From assembly GCA_031216915.1 (NCBI GenBank), contig CM062288.1:178276596-178340595 (forward strand): 64,000 nt of DNA, given 5' to 3'. Of this stretch, positions 47,826 to 58,348 are shown piece after piece (position 1 is the first letter of the stretch; each line of letters begins with the position of its first letter). The notes below the pieces were generated by a model, which saw nothing but the letters and a program-made list of their open reading frames with translations, did not search any database and had not been told where the DNA came from. The DNA is from Pictodentalium vernedei. Lineage: Eukaryota > Mollusca > Scaphopoda > Dentaliida > Dentaliidae. The translations under genes were made by a program, and so were the position numbers.

Positions 47826-48350
47826 TTACAACATCTGGTGAATTTTCCTTTTTATTCTATCCCAAAAATTCTTTTGTGCATTCGGCCGGAGATGTACACC
47901 GTCTGACAGAAAATGATGAGGATAAACCTGTCGATGGTGAAAATATAAAATATCTTCATCACCTACAGCCTTAAAAGCATCATTGACAGCCATACGTCTA
48001 AACTCATAAATCTCATAAGATACATTTCGGGGCTTTACTCTAGGAAATATACTACCTAATGTTATTTTCTTCACCCCAGCAAGCTTCCATTTCTTTAGCA
48101 ATTCTCGGAGGTCCCGCGGGAAACATTCAAAAGAGAATGTAACGCAATCAATATCATTACCCCCAATCTGAAGAACTATCCATCTAGCCCCTCTGACATT
48201 AATATTTTGCAAATGGCTAATCTTTCCCCCAGGTATCCCAACAAATTTCACGGAGGCAAACGGTATGGTACTATGCCATACTTCTGGGCACAATAATAAA
48301 AATCGGTACAATCTCGCCACAAAACTGTGTCCAATCACCAGACCCTCCAT
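47826..48350 (-). CDS. SGNH/GDSL-hydrolase-like ORF in the env position of Gypsy2
   Basis: Intact 174-residue ORF from ATG 48350 (AAAATGGAG context) to TAA 47826. Motifs in SGNH order: GHSFV at residues 7-11 (block I, Ser9 the candidate nucleophile), ..VKFVGIPGG.. at about 34-42 (block II Gly), ..VLQIGGNDID.. at about 59-68 (block III, G-x-N-D) and ..FLSDGVHLRPNAQ.. near the C-terminus (block V, D-x-x-H). The length fits a minimal SGNH domain. No signal peptide or membrane anchor. Families with this fold are esterases/acyl-hydrolases; related domains occur in CR1/L2 LINE ORF1 and some Ngaro elements. The substrate is unknown. It has no frame break despite lying in a repeat, in keeping with selection or recent insertion. 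Confidence 0.75.
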   Translation of the reverse strand: MEGLVIGHSFVARLYRFLLLCPEVWHSTIPFASVKFVGIPGGKISHLQNINVRGARWIVLQIGGNDIDCVTFSFECFPRDLRELLKKWKLAGVKKITLGSIFPRVKPRNVSYEIYEFRRMAVNDAFKAVGDEDILYFHHRQVYPHHFLSDGVHLRPNAQKNFWDRIKRKIHQML

Positions 48351-48429
48351 TTTAAGGAGTCAAAATTAAATCCTAAAAAGCAAAGTTAAATTAGGAAGGT
48401 TTACAAGAACCAATTCACATTCAAGAGTC

Positions 48430-50008
48430 AATGTTAATGGACAACTGTCAATATCGTCTGAACTCATAACCATCAAATACCATGATACACCTACACAACT
48501 TCACTGTCACTGGACAACCATCAATATCGTCTGGTTTCATCACCATCAAATACCATGATACACACACATAATTTCAATGTCAATGGACAAATATCAGTAT
48601 CATCTGGATTCATCGCCATTAAATACCATGACTCACATACATAATTTCAATGTCAATGGACAACATCAGTACCGCCCGGACTCATCGCCATCAAATACCA
48701 TGATACACATACATAATTTCACCGTCAATGGACAAACATCAGTATCATCTGGATTCATCGCCATCAAATACCATGATACACATACATAATTTCAATGTCA
48801 ATGGATAACATCAGTATCGTCTGGATTCATCGCCATCAAATACCATGATACACATACATAATTTCACTGTCACTGGACAACTACCAGTATCGTCTGGATT
48901 CATCGCCATCAAATACCATGATACACATACATAATTTCAATGTCAATGGACAACATCAGTATCGTCTGGATTCATCGCCATCAAATACCATGATACACAT
49001 ACATAATTTCACTGTCACTGGACAACTACCAGTATCGTCTGGATTCATCGCCATCAAATACCATGATACACATACATAATTTCAATGTCAATGGATAACA
49101 TCAGTATCGTCTGGATTCATCGCCATCAAATACCATGATACACATACATAATTTCACTGTCACTGGACAACTACCAGTATCGTCTGGATTCATCGCCATC
49201 AAATACCATGATACACATACATAATTTCAATGTCAATGGATAACATCAGTATCGTCTGGATTCATCGCCATCAAATACCATGATACACATACATAATTTC
49301 ACTGTCACTGGACAACTACCAGTATCGTCTGGATTCATCGCCATCAAATACCATGATACACATACATAATTTCAATGTCAATGGACAACATCAGTATCGT
49401 CTGGATTCATCGCCATCAAATACCATGATACACATACATAATTTCAATGTCAATGGACAACATCAGTATCGTCTGGATTCATCGCCATCAAATACCATGA
49501 TACACATACATAATTTCAATGTCAATGGACAACATCAGTATCGTCTGGATTCATCGCCATCAAATACCATGATACACATACATAATTTCACTGTCACTGG
49601 ACAACTACCAGTATCGTCTGGATTCATCGCCATCAAATACCATGATACACATACATAATTTCAATGTCAATGGATAACATCAGTATCGTCTGGATTCATC
49701 GCCATCAAATACCATGATACACATACATAATTTCACTGTCAATGGACAACATCAGTATCGTCTGGATTCATCGCCATCAAATACCATGACACACATACAT
49801 AATTTCAATGTCAATGGACAAATATCAGTATCATCTGGATTCATCGCCATTAAATACCATGACTCACATACATAATTTCAATGTCAATGGACAACATCAG
49901 TACCGCCCGGACTCATCGCCATCAAATACCATGATACACATACATAATTTCACCGTCAATGGACAAACATCAGTATCATCTGGATTCATCGCCATCAAAT
50001 ACCATGCT
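48430..50008 (-). repeat. 72-bp tandem array (~22 units) between pol and the hydrolase ORF
   Basis: The unit contains 'ATCAGTATCGTCTGGATTC', 'ATCGCCATCAAATACCATG' and 'ATACACATACATAATTTCA'. Two variants alternate (..CAATGTCAATGGATAACATC and ..CACTGTCACTGGACAACTAC), giving a ~145-bp dimer. The block at 48569-48770 recurs at 49795-49998, a higher-order duplication at the array edges. Because 72 is a multiple of three, plus-strand frames stay open with a 24-residue repeat, but that strand is antisense to the element. Confidence 0.95.
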
Positions 50009-50009
50009 C

Positions 50010-51190
50010 AACCTAAAACAAAAAAAAGGAACACCACAGCAGTATACAAAATTTCGCAATTTTCTGTTTCCAACAGCTGAAATTAATTTATGTAATTTAT
50101 TAGTTACATTACATGAAAGGAATGACCTCCAGTATTAAAAAAAAAAAAACAATCTTTCTGTGACTCAGTCAAACTGCAACCAATAGGTTTCCAAGCAATC
50201 CAAATTTTTAAGTCGTAAATTTCTGGTGGTCTTGCATATTTACCACGGACACATCACTTACGAAAAGTTACATACTGGCGACGCCATCATAAATTACTTA
50301 CGAAACCCATTCTTACCCTAGCAACATCAACCACCACCCATCAGACACAATCATACCTAACCCCCACCCCAAATGCCCATCCCACATGCGCGCCATGCAA
50401 GTCACACCAAAATAAACGACGTATTTGGAATCACTCTTCTACTGGCTCAATTTCACTAGCGTATAATGCTCCCGCTCACGAGCATTTCCAAGTGTAATTC
50501 CCAGGGGTCACATTTACAAAACACAAATAGCGCTAGTATTTTTGAGATTACTAAGGTAATTTTTTTACATTTTTAGAATTGCGCTGAGTTAGGGTGTTCG
50601 TTTACACAATTTTTCCTAATGGAACACCTCCATTACGACACCCCGTAAGGGAAACCATAGAATCAATTGATTTCCATCCTTTCCCTACATTATGTGACCC
50701 ATGAGAATACTATATCATTTATCAATCTTTACTTTATCCAATCCACTACCATAGGACATAACCACCGGTCCAATGACCCTACAACTTGTCCTATATATGA
50801 CTGTTTGAAAGTCAAAATTAAACAATTCTGATTCAAAAGTTTCCAAATGAATCGAACAGCAAATTCAAATGAATTTGCAGTTTATTTTGTCTCCGCCCAT
50901 TAACCCTTCCTTGGATCCCCAGCACCATTCCTCCTTGCCTATTAATTACAACTTCCAAATGGAAGACATAATTTAACCCTTGCATCGACATATAAGGCAC
51001 ACTCCGGGTAATTTAACAATTTTCCCATGATCACTGGGCACCACATCAAAAATTTAGCAAATCTTATCTTTGCTCGTGAGCTAGAGTTCTCGCCAAATGA
51101 ATTCATTAAGCCAAATCTTAAATCATAAAATCACCGAATTTAGACCGGGGTCATTCCAGAATAATAAATACAAATCTTTTTTTTTTTTTT
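50010..51190 (-). other. Gypsy2 spacer between pol and the tandem array
   Basis: About 1.2 kb without a supported ORF. Ends at an A/T homopolymer (T18 near 51178-51195 on the plus strand). It may hold splice or internal promoter signals for the hydrolase ORF, but I could not identify them. Confidence 0.4.
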
Positions 51191-51193
51191 TTT

Positions 51194-51400
51194 TTAAGAC
51201 AGATCGTACTCATTTGAGTTCAACCAGCGGGGACGACGGACCCTTCGCCCCCGGTGGGTGACAGGATCTCCACTAGGGGCAGGATTGTTTAAGTTGCTGG
51301 AACTGCCCTGAGCCGACTGGTCAGAATCTTCCTCCCGATCAATGAGTTCCGAAAAAGGTAACCTACCAGAATCTCCTGAATTGTCTACACTTGTTCCCAT
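51194..51400 (-). CDS. Gypsy2 pol C-terminal tail, in a shifted frame
   Basis: A 68-codon frame, acidic then basic (..GDPVTHRGRRVRRPRWLN..), a typical end of Ty3/gypsy integrases. It continues upstream, open, to the A-run at 51418-51425 where the main pol frame meets TGA. It is most simply the last part of pol separated by a one-base slip in the homopolymer, either a mutation or a sequencing error. Confidence 0.6.
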   Translation of the reverse strand: MGTSVDNSGDSGRLPFSELIDREEDSDQSAQGSSSNLNNPAPSGDPVTHRGRRVRRPRWLNSNEYDLS

Positions 51401-51410
51401 ATTAGGTCGT

Positions 51411-54400
51411 TCAAAACATTTTTTTTAATCTATTAAAGTGGACCACCTGCAGCCGACCACCATGCTCTCTACAAATAACATAATTTGCATCAGAGAGTCG
51501 CTTTTTAACCACAAATGGCCCAAACCAATATTTAGCAAATTTGGGGGTTTGACCTTGCTTTATTTTTGAAATATATAGCCACACTTTATCACCAACCTCA
51601 TAAGGTCTTCCATGAACTCTACGGTCGTACAACCTTTTCCTATGTTTAATAGCAGTTTCACACTTACTGCTCACAAACTGGAAAATGGTTGCCATTCTAT
51701 TTTCCAAATCCATCACATATTGAACTCGACTAAGATCCTTATCAGGAACTTTACCAGCCATAAATTCAATAGGTAATCGGATTTCTTTCCCAAAAAGGAT
51801 CATATTTGGAGTAAGGCCCGTGGTCTCATGAACAGCACTACGATAAGCCATCATAACAAAAGGTAGATAGTATTCCCAGTCGTTATGATTATCTTCAACA
51901 AAACATGCTAGCATAGCTATCAATGTTCTGTTGAAGCGCTCAACCTGGCCATCAGACTGAGGGTGATATGGAGATGTTCTTGTCTTGGAAATCTCAAAAT
52001 ATTTACAGATTCCCAAAAACAATTCAGACTCAAAGTTGGCCCCTTGATCAGAATGGATAAACTTAGGCATACCAAAACGGGATATCCACTCTTTAACCAA
52101 TATTTCTCCAATTGTACTTGCACGCTGATTAGGCATGGCATAGGCTTCAGTCCATTTAGAGAAATAGTCAGAAACAACCAGAATGTAAATGTTTCCACTC
52201 ACTGATTCCGGTAGGGGACCCAATACATCAAGTGCAACCCTCTCCATCGGTTCCGAAACACGGTCGGTAACCAGGGGGGCCTTTAACGCTTTGTTGGGAC
52301 TTTTCCGACGTTGACACACCTCACAAGTCTGCACCCACTGTTCTACATCCTTCTTTAGACCAATCCAAAAAAATCTTTGCCTAATTTTCAAATAGGTTTT
52401 CATCATACCTAAATGGCCTCCCACCACGGAATCATGGCAATGTTTTAAAATTTCAGGTTTTAGTTCCCCAGGAACAATCCACAAAAATTTATTTTCCTTT
52501 CCAAATTCCAACCATTCTCGATAAAGCATACCTTGCCTAACAACAATTTGTTCCCATTGGGCTACATATTTTTTAAATATTAATTCTTCACCCTTCATTT
52601 GCTCAGCCGACGGCTTAGAATCATTTGTTTTATTTTCAAACAATTTCTTTAATATTGGATCACTCATCTGATCATCAACCGAAATTACACCTCCTGGAGA
52701 CAAATCAATAGCATTAGTCTCCAAAGATATCCTACTCAAGGCGTCGGCATTCTTATGTTGCTCTCCTCTACGATGGATGATAGAAAAGTCAAATCCACTC
52801 AAATATTCCAGCCAACGAGCCACTTGCCCCGTTGGTTCTTTAAAATTAAACAACCACCTCAAAGATCCATGATCGGTGCGCAGAGTAAAGTGTTTTCCTA
52901 TCAAATAATGGCGAAAATTTTTAATGCTTTTAATAACTGCCAATAGCTCTTTCCGAGTGACACTATAATTACGTTCTGGAGGAGAATGCACTTTACTAAA
53001 ATATGCAATTACCTTCTCCTGTCCGTTAACTAACTGAGACAACACAGCCCCACTAGCCTGATCACTCGCATCTGTGTCCAAAATAAACTCTTGCTCAAAA
53101 TTTGGAAATCCCAAGATTGGACTCTCACATAGTTTATTCTTTAAAATTTCAAAAGATTCTTTTCTAGCCTTATTCCACTCAAATTTTACATTCTTTCTAG
53201 TTAATTCCAACAGGGGACCAGCCAAATCTGAGAAGTTCAAAATAAATTTTCTGTAATAAGAACACAAACCGACAAAACTGCGTATATCTCTGACACATCT
53301 TGGAATCGGCCAATCCTTAATCCTAGCTATCTTTTCTGGGTCAGCCCGTATCCCCTCTGAGGACACGATATGGCCCAAAAAAGATACCTGTTTTCTAAAA
53401 AGAGCACATTTAGAAGGCTTGAGTTTCAAACCAGCTTCCTTAATTTTTGTGAACACCTCTTCCAACCTTTCTACATGTTCTTGGAAAGTTTTAGCATAAA
53501 TAATTATGTCATCCAGATATATCAGACAGGTCTTCCAATGAAGGCCCTTCAAAACGAGCTCCATAAGCCTCTGAAAGGAATGGGGAGCCCCAGAAAGCCC
53601 GAAAGGGAGTACCTTGAACTCATAAAGCCCTTTACCTGTACTAAAGGCAGTTTTTTCTTGAGCTGAGGAAGCCATCTCCACCTGCCAATACCCTGAAGCC
53701 AAATCTAATGTAGAGAACCAACTGGCCCCCTGCATTCCTTCAAGGCTGTCATCAATGCGTGGCAAGGGATATGCATCCTTCCGAGTTACAGCATTTAACT
53801 TACGATAGTCTACACAAAAGCGTAGGCTACCGTCTTTTTTTTTAACCAGGACAATGGGGGCCTCCCACGGACTATCCGAGGGTTGTATTATCCCCTGTTC
53901 TAACATTTCTTGTAACTGCCTATCAACTTCCTGTCGCTTATGTACAGGAAGTCTATAGGCTCTTTGTTTTATGGGTGGATGTTTACCCGTGTCAATATCA
54001 TGTTTTATAATACTTGTTCGACCTAAATCTTTATCATGGCGGATAAAAACCGACTCATTTCTATCAAGAAGCATTTTAACTTGAAATACCTGATCCGTAG
54101 TCAAAACAGTTTCATCAATTGTTTGCTGGAGAGAATACTTATCAACATTTTCTTGTTTTACATTTTCTTGAATTACACTATTTCCCAGAACCTCCCCTTG
54201 CTGGAATACTGCCACTGTTTCACCTTTTTTCAAGGACTGGGGTACCCCGGTGGTATTTACTAACCTCATTGGCACAACATCTCCATTTGAAGTACCCACA
54301 AAACTTCGCCCAACCATAATCCCATTATGTTTTTCTGAAAATTTTTGATCTACCTCACAAATTCCCTCTAAAAGAGAAACATTACTTACCTTACCATTAA

Positions 54401-54900
54401 TTATAATCTCGGAAGATGGAGGTATAGTTACATTTTCAATAAGCATGACCTCATTACTATCGTTGTTATTGCCAAAATTTAGGGGAATTTCTTTTCCTGC
54501 TAATTTAACACAATTCCTCCCCAGATAAATGTCTAAGTCTAGGGCAGTCATCAGATCAACCCCCAATATTCCCTCAAATGATAACTCGGCAACATAAAAC
54601 TCTTGATCAAAACTATTATTACCTATATTAATGGGAAGGTTGATAACTCCTGGCACCTGCAAGGGTTGTCTGCTAGCTCCACAAACCTCTCTAGGAGCTG
54701 CTTGTAATTCTGAAGAATCCTTTCCAAATACCTCTTCCAATACCTTAGTACTTAATATGCTAATGGCTGATCCAGTGTCCAGCAAAAATTTTACCTCTTT
54801 GTCACAAATGGTTAAGGGAAGAAAAAAATGACCAATCTTTTTCTCAGGGTGGGCCCCATTCTGTTGGAGCTGAGGTTTGACCCCAACCCCAGCTCTTATT
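51411..54900 (-). CDS. pol: Gypsy2 pol: protease, RT, RNase H, integrase (intact, ~1160 codons)
   Basis: Read in the -1 frame after gag; no own ATG is needed, since the frame is open from the slippery site at 54902-54908. Domains (residues counted from the DTG leucine): protease LDTGSAISIL (2-11) and ILGVDLM; RT ..RFCVDYRKLNAVTRKDAYPL.., ..STLDLASGYWQV.., catalytic YLDD (about 430, ~53510); RNase H ..ILDTDASDQASGAVLS.., ..RTDHGSLRWL.., ..NADALSR..; integrase H..H (HCHDSVVGGHLG), CEVCQRRK, core ..ALDVLGPLP.., ..HSDQGANFE.., ..GQVERFNR.., then GPY/F-type ..KYWFGPFVVKKRL... All catalytic residues are present. Stops with TGA at 51411. Matures Gag, copies RNA to DNA and integrates it. Confidence 0.95.
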
Positions 54901-56002
54901 CTTTTAAACCTTGCCTATTATTCCACCTTCCACCTCTTCGACCCCCATAATTCCGACGAACATTTCCTCGACCACGTCCACGAGAAAAATCTTCCCGAGT
55001 ATTTTGTATTTCCGCTATTTTGTCAATTCCATCCTCCTTCCCCAATTGTTCTAAAAATTCGCGTCTCATTTCCCTTTGTTCTTTGCGCAAATCATCAATC
55101 TGAAACCGCAGATCAGTCAGCGTCTGAGTTAATAATTCCAATTGCTCGGAATTAACAGCTTCGTTGTCAGAAGGTTGGACAGTGGAAGCAACTTCCACTC
55201 TCCTATATGATTCTTCCTCTAATGCCAAACGAACCGCGGCATCCAACGTCTCGGGTTTTCCACGCAACACCTGCATCCGAACGTCTTTATCCGTTATGGC
55301 TTCAACAAAAGCTTCTTTTGCCAAATCGTCCCTTAAAATGGATGGGGCTGAAGGGTAAGCTTTCTTTACCAATCTACGTATACTACTAGCCAGCTCGGGG
55401 AGTGTTTCTCGAGCGGTTCGCCTTCTTGAACGCAATTGTGACCTATAAATTGCCGTACCTCTAAAGGGATCAAATCGATCTATCAAACTTTTTAATATTT
55501 GTTTTAGGCCAATCTTATCATTACTATCTAGATCTTCGTAAAATTGCAATGCGGCCCCTCTTAATGAAACTACCAAAAATCTACAAGCCACCACCTCTGA
55601 CCATTCATTGATTTCTACACATTTTTCAAAATGCGTCACCCAATCAACCACATTGGTGGACCCATTAAATGTTTCTGGTGTAACCACCGGTTTTCTGGGC
55701 CCGTTATATTGTTCACCACTTTTGGATGGACGTTCCTTAAGAGCAGGAAGGTCCGCACCCGGTGCCACTAACGCCCGATCACCCTTATCTTGATAGCTGA
55801 CCCTCGCAAGAGGAGTTTTAACTTTCTTAGGAATGGCACCCGAAGCTCTTCTTCTACAAAATTCACGCGCAGAACTTCCTACCTGTTTATGAATTCCATT
55901 GTCCAAACCATTATGTTTTGGAATTTCACTCACTTGAATTTCTACATTTTCATTAAAAGACGTAGGAGTGCCTCTGGTGTTTCTTGAAAAAAATCTAGAG
56001 CC
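54896..56002 (-). CDS. gag: Gypsy2 gag with RGG tail instead of a zinc knuckle
   Basis: The frame is open from 56002 to TAA at 54896-54898. Capsid-like region ..NGSTNVVDWVTHFEKCVEIN.. with ..AALQFYEDL.., ..LIDRFDP.. (about 55.6-55.4 kb), then a coiled coil (..LRFQIDDLRKEQREMRREFL..) and an RGG/GRG-rich basic C-terminus (..FSRGRGRGNVRRNYGGRRGG..) where other gags carry CCHC. No in-frame ATG lies before the capsid part. A separate ATG frame (56115 down to about 55940, ..GLDEYLGASKKLTDLATN..) overlaps it in another frame across a T7 run near 55985-55993, suggesting a one-base shift near the N-terminus. The internal GTG at 55933 is an unlikely start. Confidence 0.85.
   Translation of the reverse strand, partial: GSRFFSRNTRGTPTSFNENVEIQVSEIPKHNGLDNGIHKQVGSSAREFCRRRASGAIPKKVKTPLARVSYQDKGDRALVAPGADLPALKERPSKSGEQYNGPRKPVVTPETFNGSTNVVDWVTHFEKCVEINEWSEVVACRFLVVSLRGAALQFYEDLDSNDKIGLKQILKSLIDRFDPFRGTAIYRSQLRSRRRTARETLPELASSIRRLVKKAYPSAPSILRDDLAKEAFVEAITDKDVRMQVLRGKPETLDAAVRLALEEESYRRVEVASTVQPSDNEAVNSEQLELLTQTLTDLRFQIDDLRKEQREMRREFLEQLGKEDGIDKIAEIQNTREDFSRGRGRGNVRRNYGGRRGGRWNNRQGLKE
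54902..54908 (-). promoter_or_regulatory. -1 ribosomal frameshift slippery site U_UUA_AAA
   Basis: On the minus strand the gag frame reads GGT TTA AAA GAA TAA. The heptamer T TTA AAA fits the X_XXY_YYZ rule, and the -1 frame is exactly the open pol frame. It sits one codon before the gag stop. A downstream stimulatory structure was not worked out. Confidence 0.8.
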
Positions 56003-56189
56003 TCAGCCATGGGGTATCTCCTTGGTGTGCTAATATCTGGATTTGTAGCCAAATCAGTTAACTTTTTAGATGCCCCCAAGTATTCATCCAGCCCTTCCGA
56101 AATTCCCGTAGCCATATTAAATTTGAACCAATACTAAACAATTTACCTGTATTAAATTTCTATACATCAGTCTTATGGTATCATAATAC

Positions 56190-56207
56190 ATCCTGTCGGC
56201 GACGCCA
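56190..56207 (-). other. Gypsy2 primer-binding site
   Basis: On the minus strand TGGCGTCGCCGACAGGAT starts 5 bp after the 5' LTR end. It complements a tRNA 3' end of the form ..CGGCGACGCCA. tRNA species not assigned. Confidence 0.75.
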
Positions 56208-56212
56208 ATAAC

Positions 56213-58348
56213 TGTGACGAATCCACTATCCCCAACCCAACACAAGTCTAGATTCAATTTCTCCCTCCCAAAAACAGTTCGATCAGCCGAGGCGGTGCGG
56301 TTTCTAAAACCACATCACCCCAGATGGTCGAACTATTTTATAAGAGATATTTAACATTTGCGTTTCCGACCGGGCTTTAAAATAAGGAAAAGGGATCGCA
56401 GTTATAATGGGTAGGTCGGAGCCCCACATAAAGTTCTCGGGTAGATGACCCACCTTTAGACTGAAATTAAAAACTACAAACCATCAAGATGTAGCAAGGT
56501 AACAATAATTCAACACTAAGAAATGTTATGGTATAATTTATTGAATGAAATTAAACATTATTACATATCCAAAAAGCGTTTGTTTCACTATCTTAAATTG
56601 GGCTGAAATTCGGAGGCTAGAGAAAAAAAAATATCAAGAATCCGATAAACAAGGCCCTTTTTATTATGTCCAGGCCACCCAGATTTTCTAATATAATATT
56701 AGGAGACTACTATTCTCCCATAGAGGACGTACCAATGACCAAAGGGAACTGTCATAAGAAGCTTCCACCCTCGAAGAACCAGAGTTCGTCGAGTGTGAAG
56801 TCTTCCAAATATAAATGAGGAATCACCTACATTCCTCCATAGATGTCATCTCCCAATAGTAATGGTCAGGACTACACAGGTAAGAAGCTTTCACCCTCGA
56901 AGAGCCAAAGTTCGTCGAGTGTGAAGTCTTCCACATATAAATAAGGAGTCACCTCTGCTCCTCCATAGGTGTCATACCAAATATCAATAATCAGGCCTCA
57001 ATCAAGTAAGAAGCTTTCACCCTCGAAGAACCAAAGTTCGTCGAGTGTGAAGTCTTCCAATATAAATGAGGAGTTACCGCTGCTCCTCCATAGGTGTCAT
57101 ACCAAATATCAATAATCAGGCCTCAATCAAGTAAGAAGCTTTCACCCTCGAAGAACCAGAGTTCGTCGAGTGTGAAGTCTTCCAATATAAATGAGGAGTT
57201 ACCGCTGCTCCTCCATAGGTGTCATACCAAATATCAATAATCAGGCCTCAATCAAGTAAGAAGCTTTCACCCTCGAAGAACCAGAGTTCGTCGAGTGTGA
57301 AGTCTTCCAATATAAATGAGGAGTTACCGCTGCTCCTCCATAGGTGTCATACCAAATATTAATAATCAGGCCTCAATCAAGTAAGAAGCTTTCACCCTCG
57401 AAGAACCAGAGTTCGTCGAGTGTGAAGTCTTCCAAATATAAATGAGGAGTCACCGCTGCTCCTCCATAGGTGTCATACCAAATATCAATAATCAGGCCTC
57501 AATCAAGTAAGAAGCTTTCACCCTCGAAGAACCAGAGTTCGTCGAGTGTGAAGTCTTCCAATATAAATGAGGAGTTACCGCTGCTCCTCCATAGATGTCA
57601 TACCAAATATCAATAATCAGGCCTCAATCAAGTAAGAAGCTTTCACCCTCGAAGAACCAAAGTTCGTCGAGTGTGAAGTCTTCCACATATAACTAAGGAG
57701 TCACCTCCGCGCTGCCATCTCTGACACCCCGCACACTCGGTGACTACCCAACAAGAAGAACTCACACTCGACAAAAGTTTGTCGAAGGCGAAATTCTTCA
57801 AAAAAAATATTCCCGGAGTTCCAGAGAAAAAAAACTACTCTAAAACTTACTTAACTCTGATTCCATTGATCCGACAAACGGAGAAAAAAGAATACCAAAT
57901 AAATTCCTAAATAACTATCCCAGTCTCACCAATGGCACAGAGAATTCGGTGTTTAGTTTCTCATTCCGGAACTCCAAGGAATTACTATTTAAACTCATGA
58001 CCAGCCGGCTCTTCCCAAACCTTCCAGAGAAAAGCTAAACAACCTACCCCAGTGAAATCCTATCTCGAACTGACTTTTTCGACGGTCCAGATCACCCACT
58101 TCAATTCATACACAACACGAAAAAATCATGCAACCTCTGAAATCTTGTATCGATTCAGGAAATCGCTGGTGTGTGCATTTCCCTCAGTGAAACTTGACAA
58201 CAATTCAATCAACCGTTACTAGATCTCGTGCTACCTGACACTCTAATCACTGGTGGAGACAACCACCACAGAGAGAGCAAATAAGTAATATGGAATTAAC
58301 CCCTGTTGGACGACAAACCCCCGACTCCATTTATCAAAAAACAGCACA
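56213..58348 (-). repeat. Gypsy2 5' LTR (2136 bp)
   Basis: Same length and, by eye, same sequence as 44788-46923, including all eight hairpin units. It contains the element's promoter, but I cannot place a TATA box or start site with confidence. Confidence 0.95.

Larger units (their letters stand above)
44788..58348 (-). mobile_element. 'Gypsy2': young Ty3/gypsy element with an SGNH-hydrolase ORF
   Basis: 13.56 kb on the minus strand: 5' LTR 56213-58348, primer site, gag, -1 frameshift site, pol, long spacer with a 72-bp array, SGNH-like ORF, polypurine tract, 3' LTR 44788-46923. Flanked by AATA (44784-44787 and 58349-58352). The unfilled site (ATGAATATATGTTTCC) is present in TIR-element copy 2 near 61037-61052. 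The LTRs are the same length and I saw no difference between them, so the insertion is very recent. Integrase GPY/F type and RT place it in Ty3/gypsy; the branch is not determined. Confidence 0.95.

Noticed and set aside
49353-49658. Plus-strand frame with perfect 24-residue repeats (..MIHIHNFNVNGQHQYRLDSS..)
   Set aside because: It arises because the 72-bp satellite unit is divisible by three. It is antisense to Gypsy2 and has no start, promoter or ending of its own.
51411-54785. Host gene for the 1124-residue ORF
   Set aside because: Domain order, LTRs, primer site and polypurine tract show it is a retrotransposon pol.
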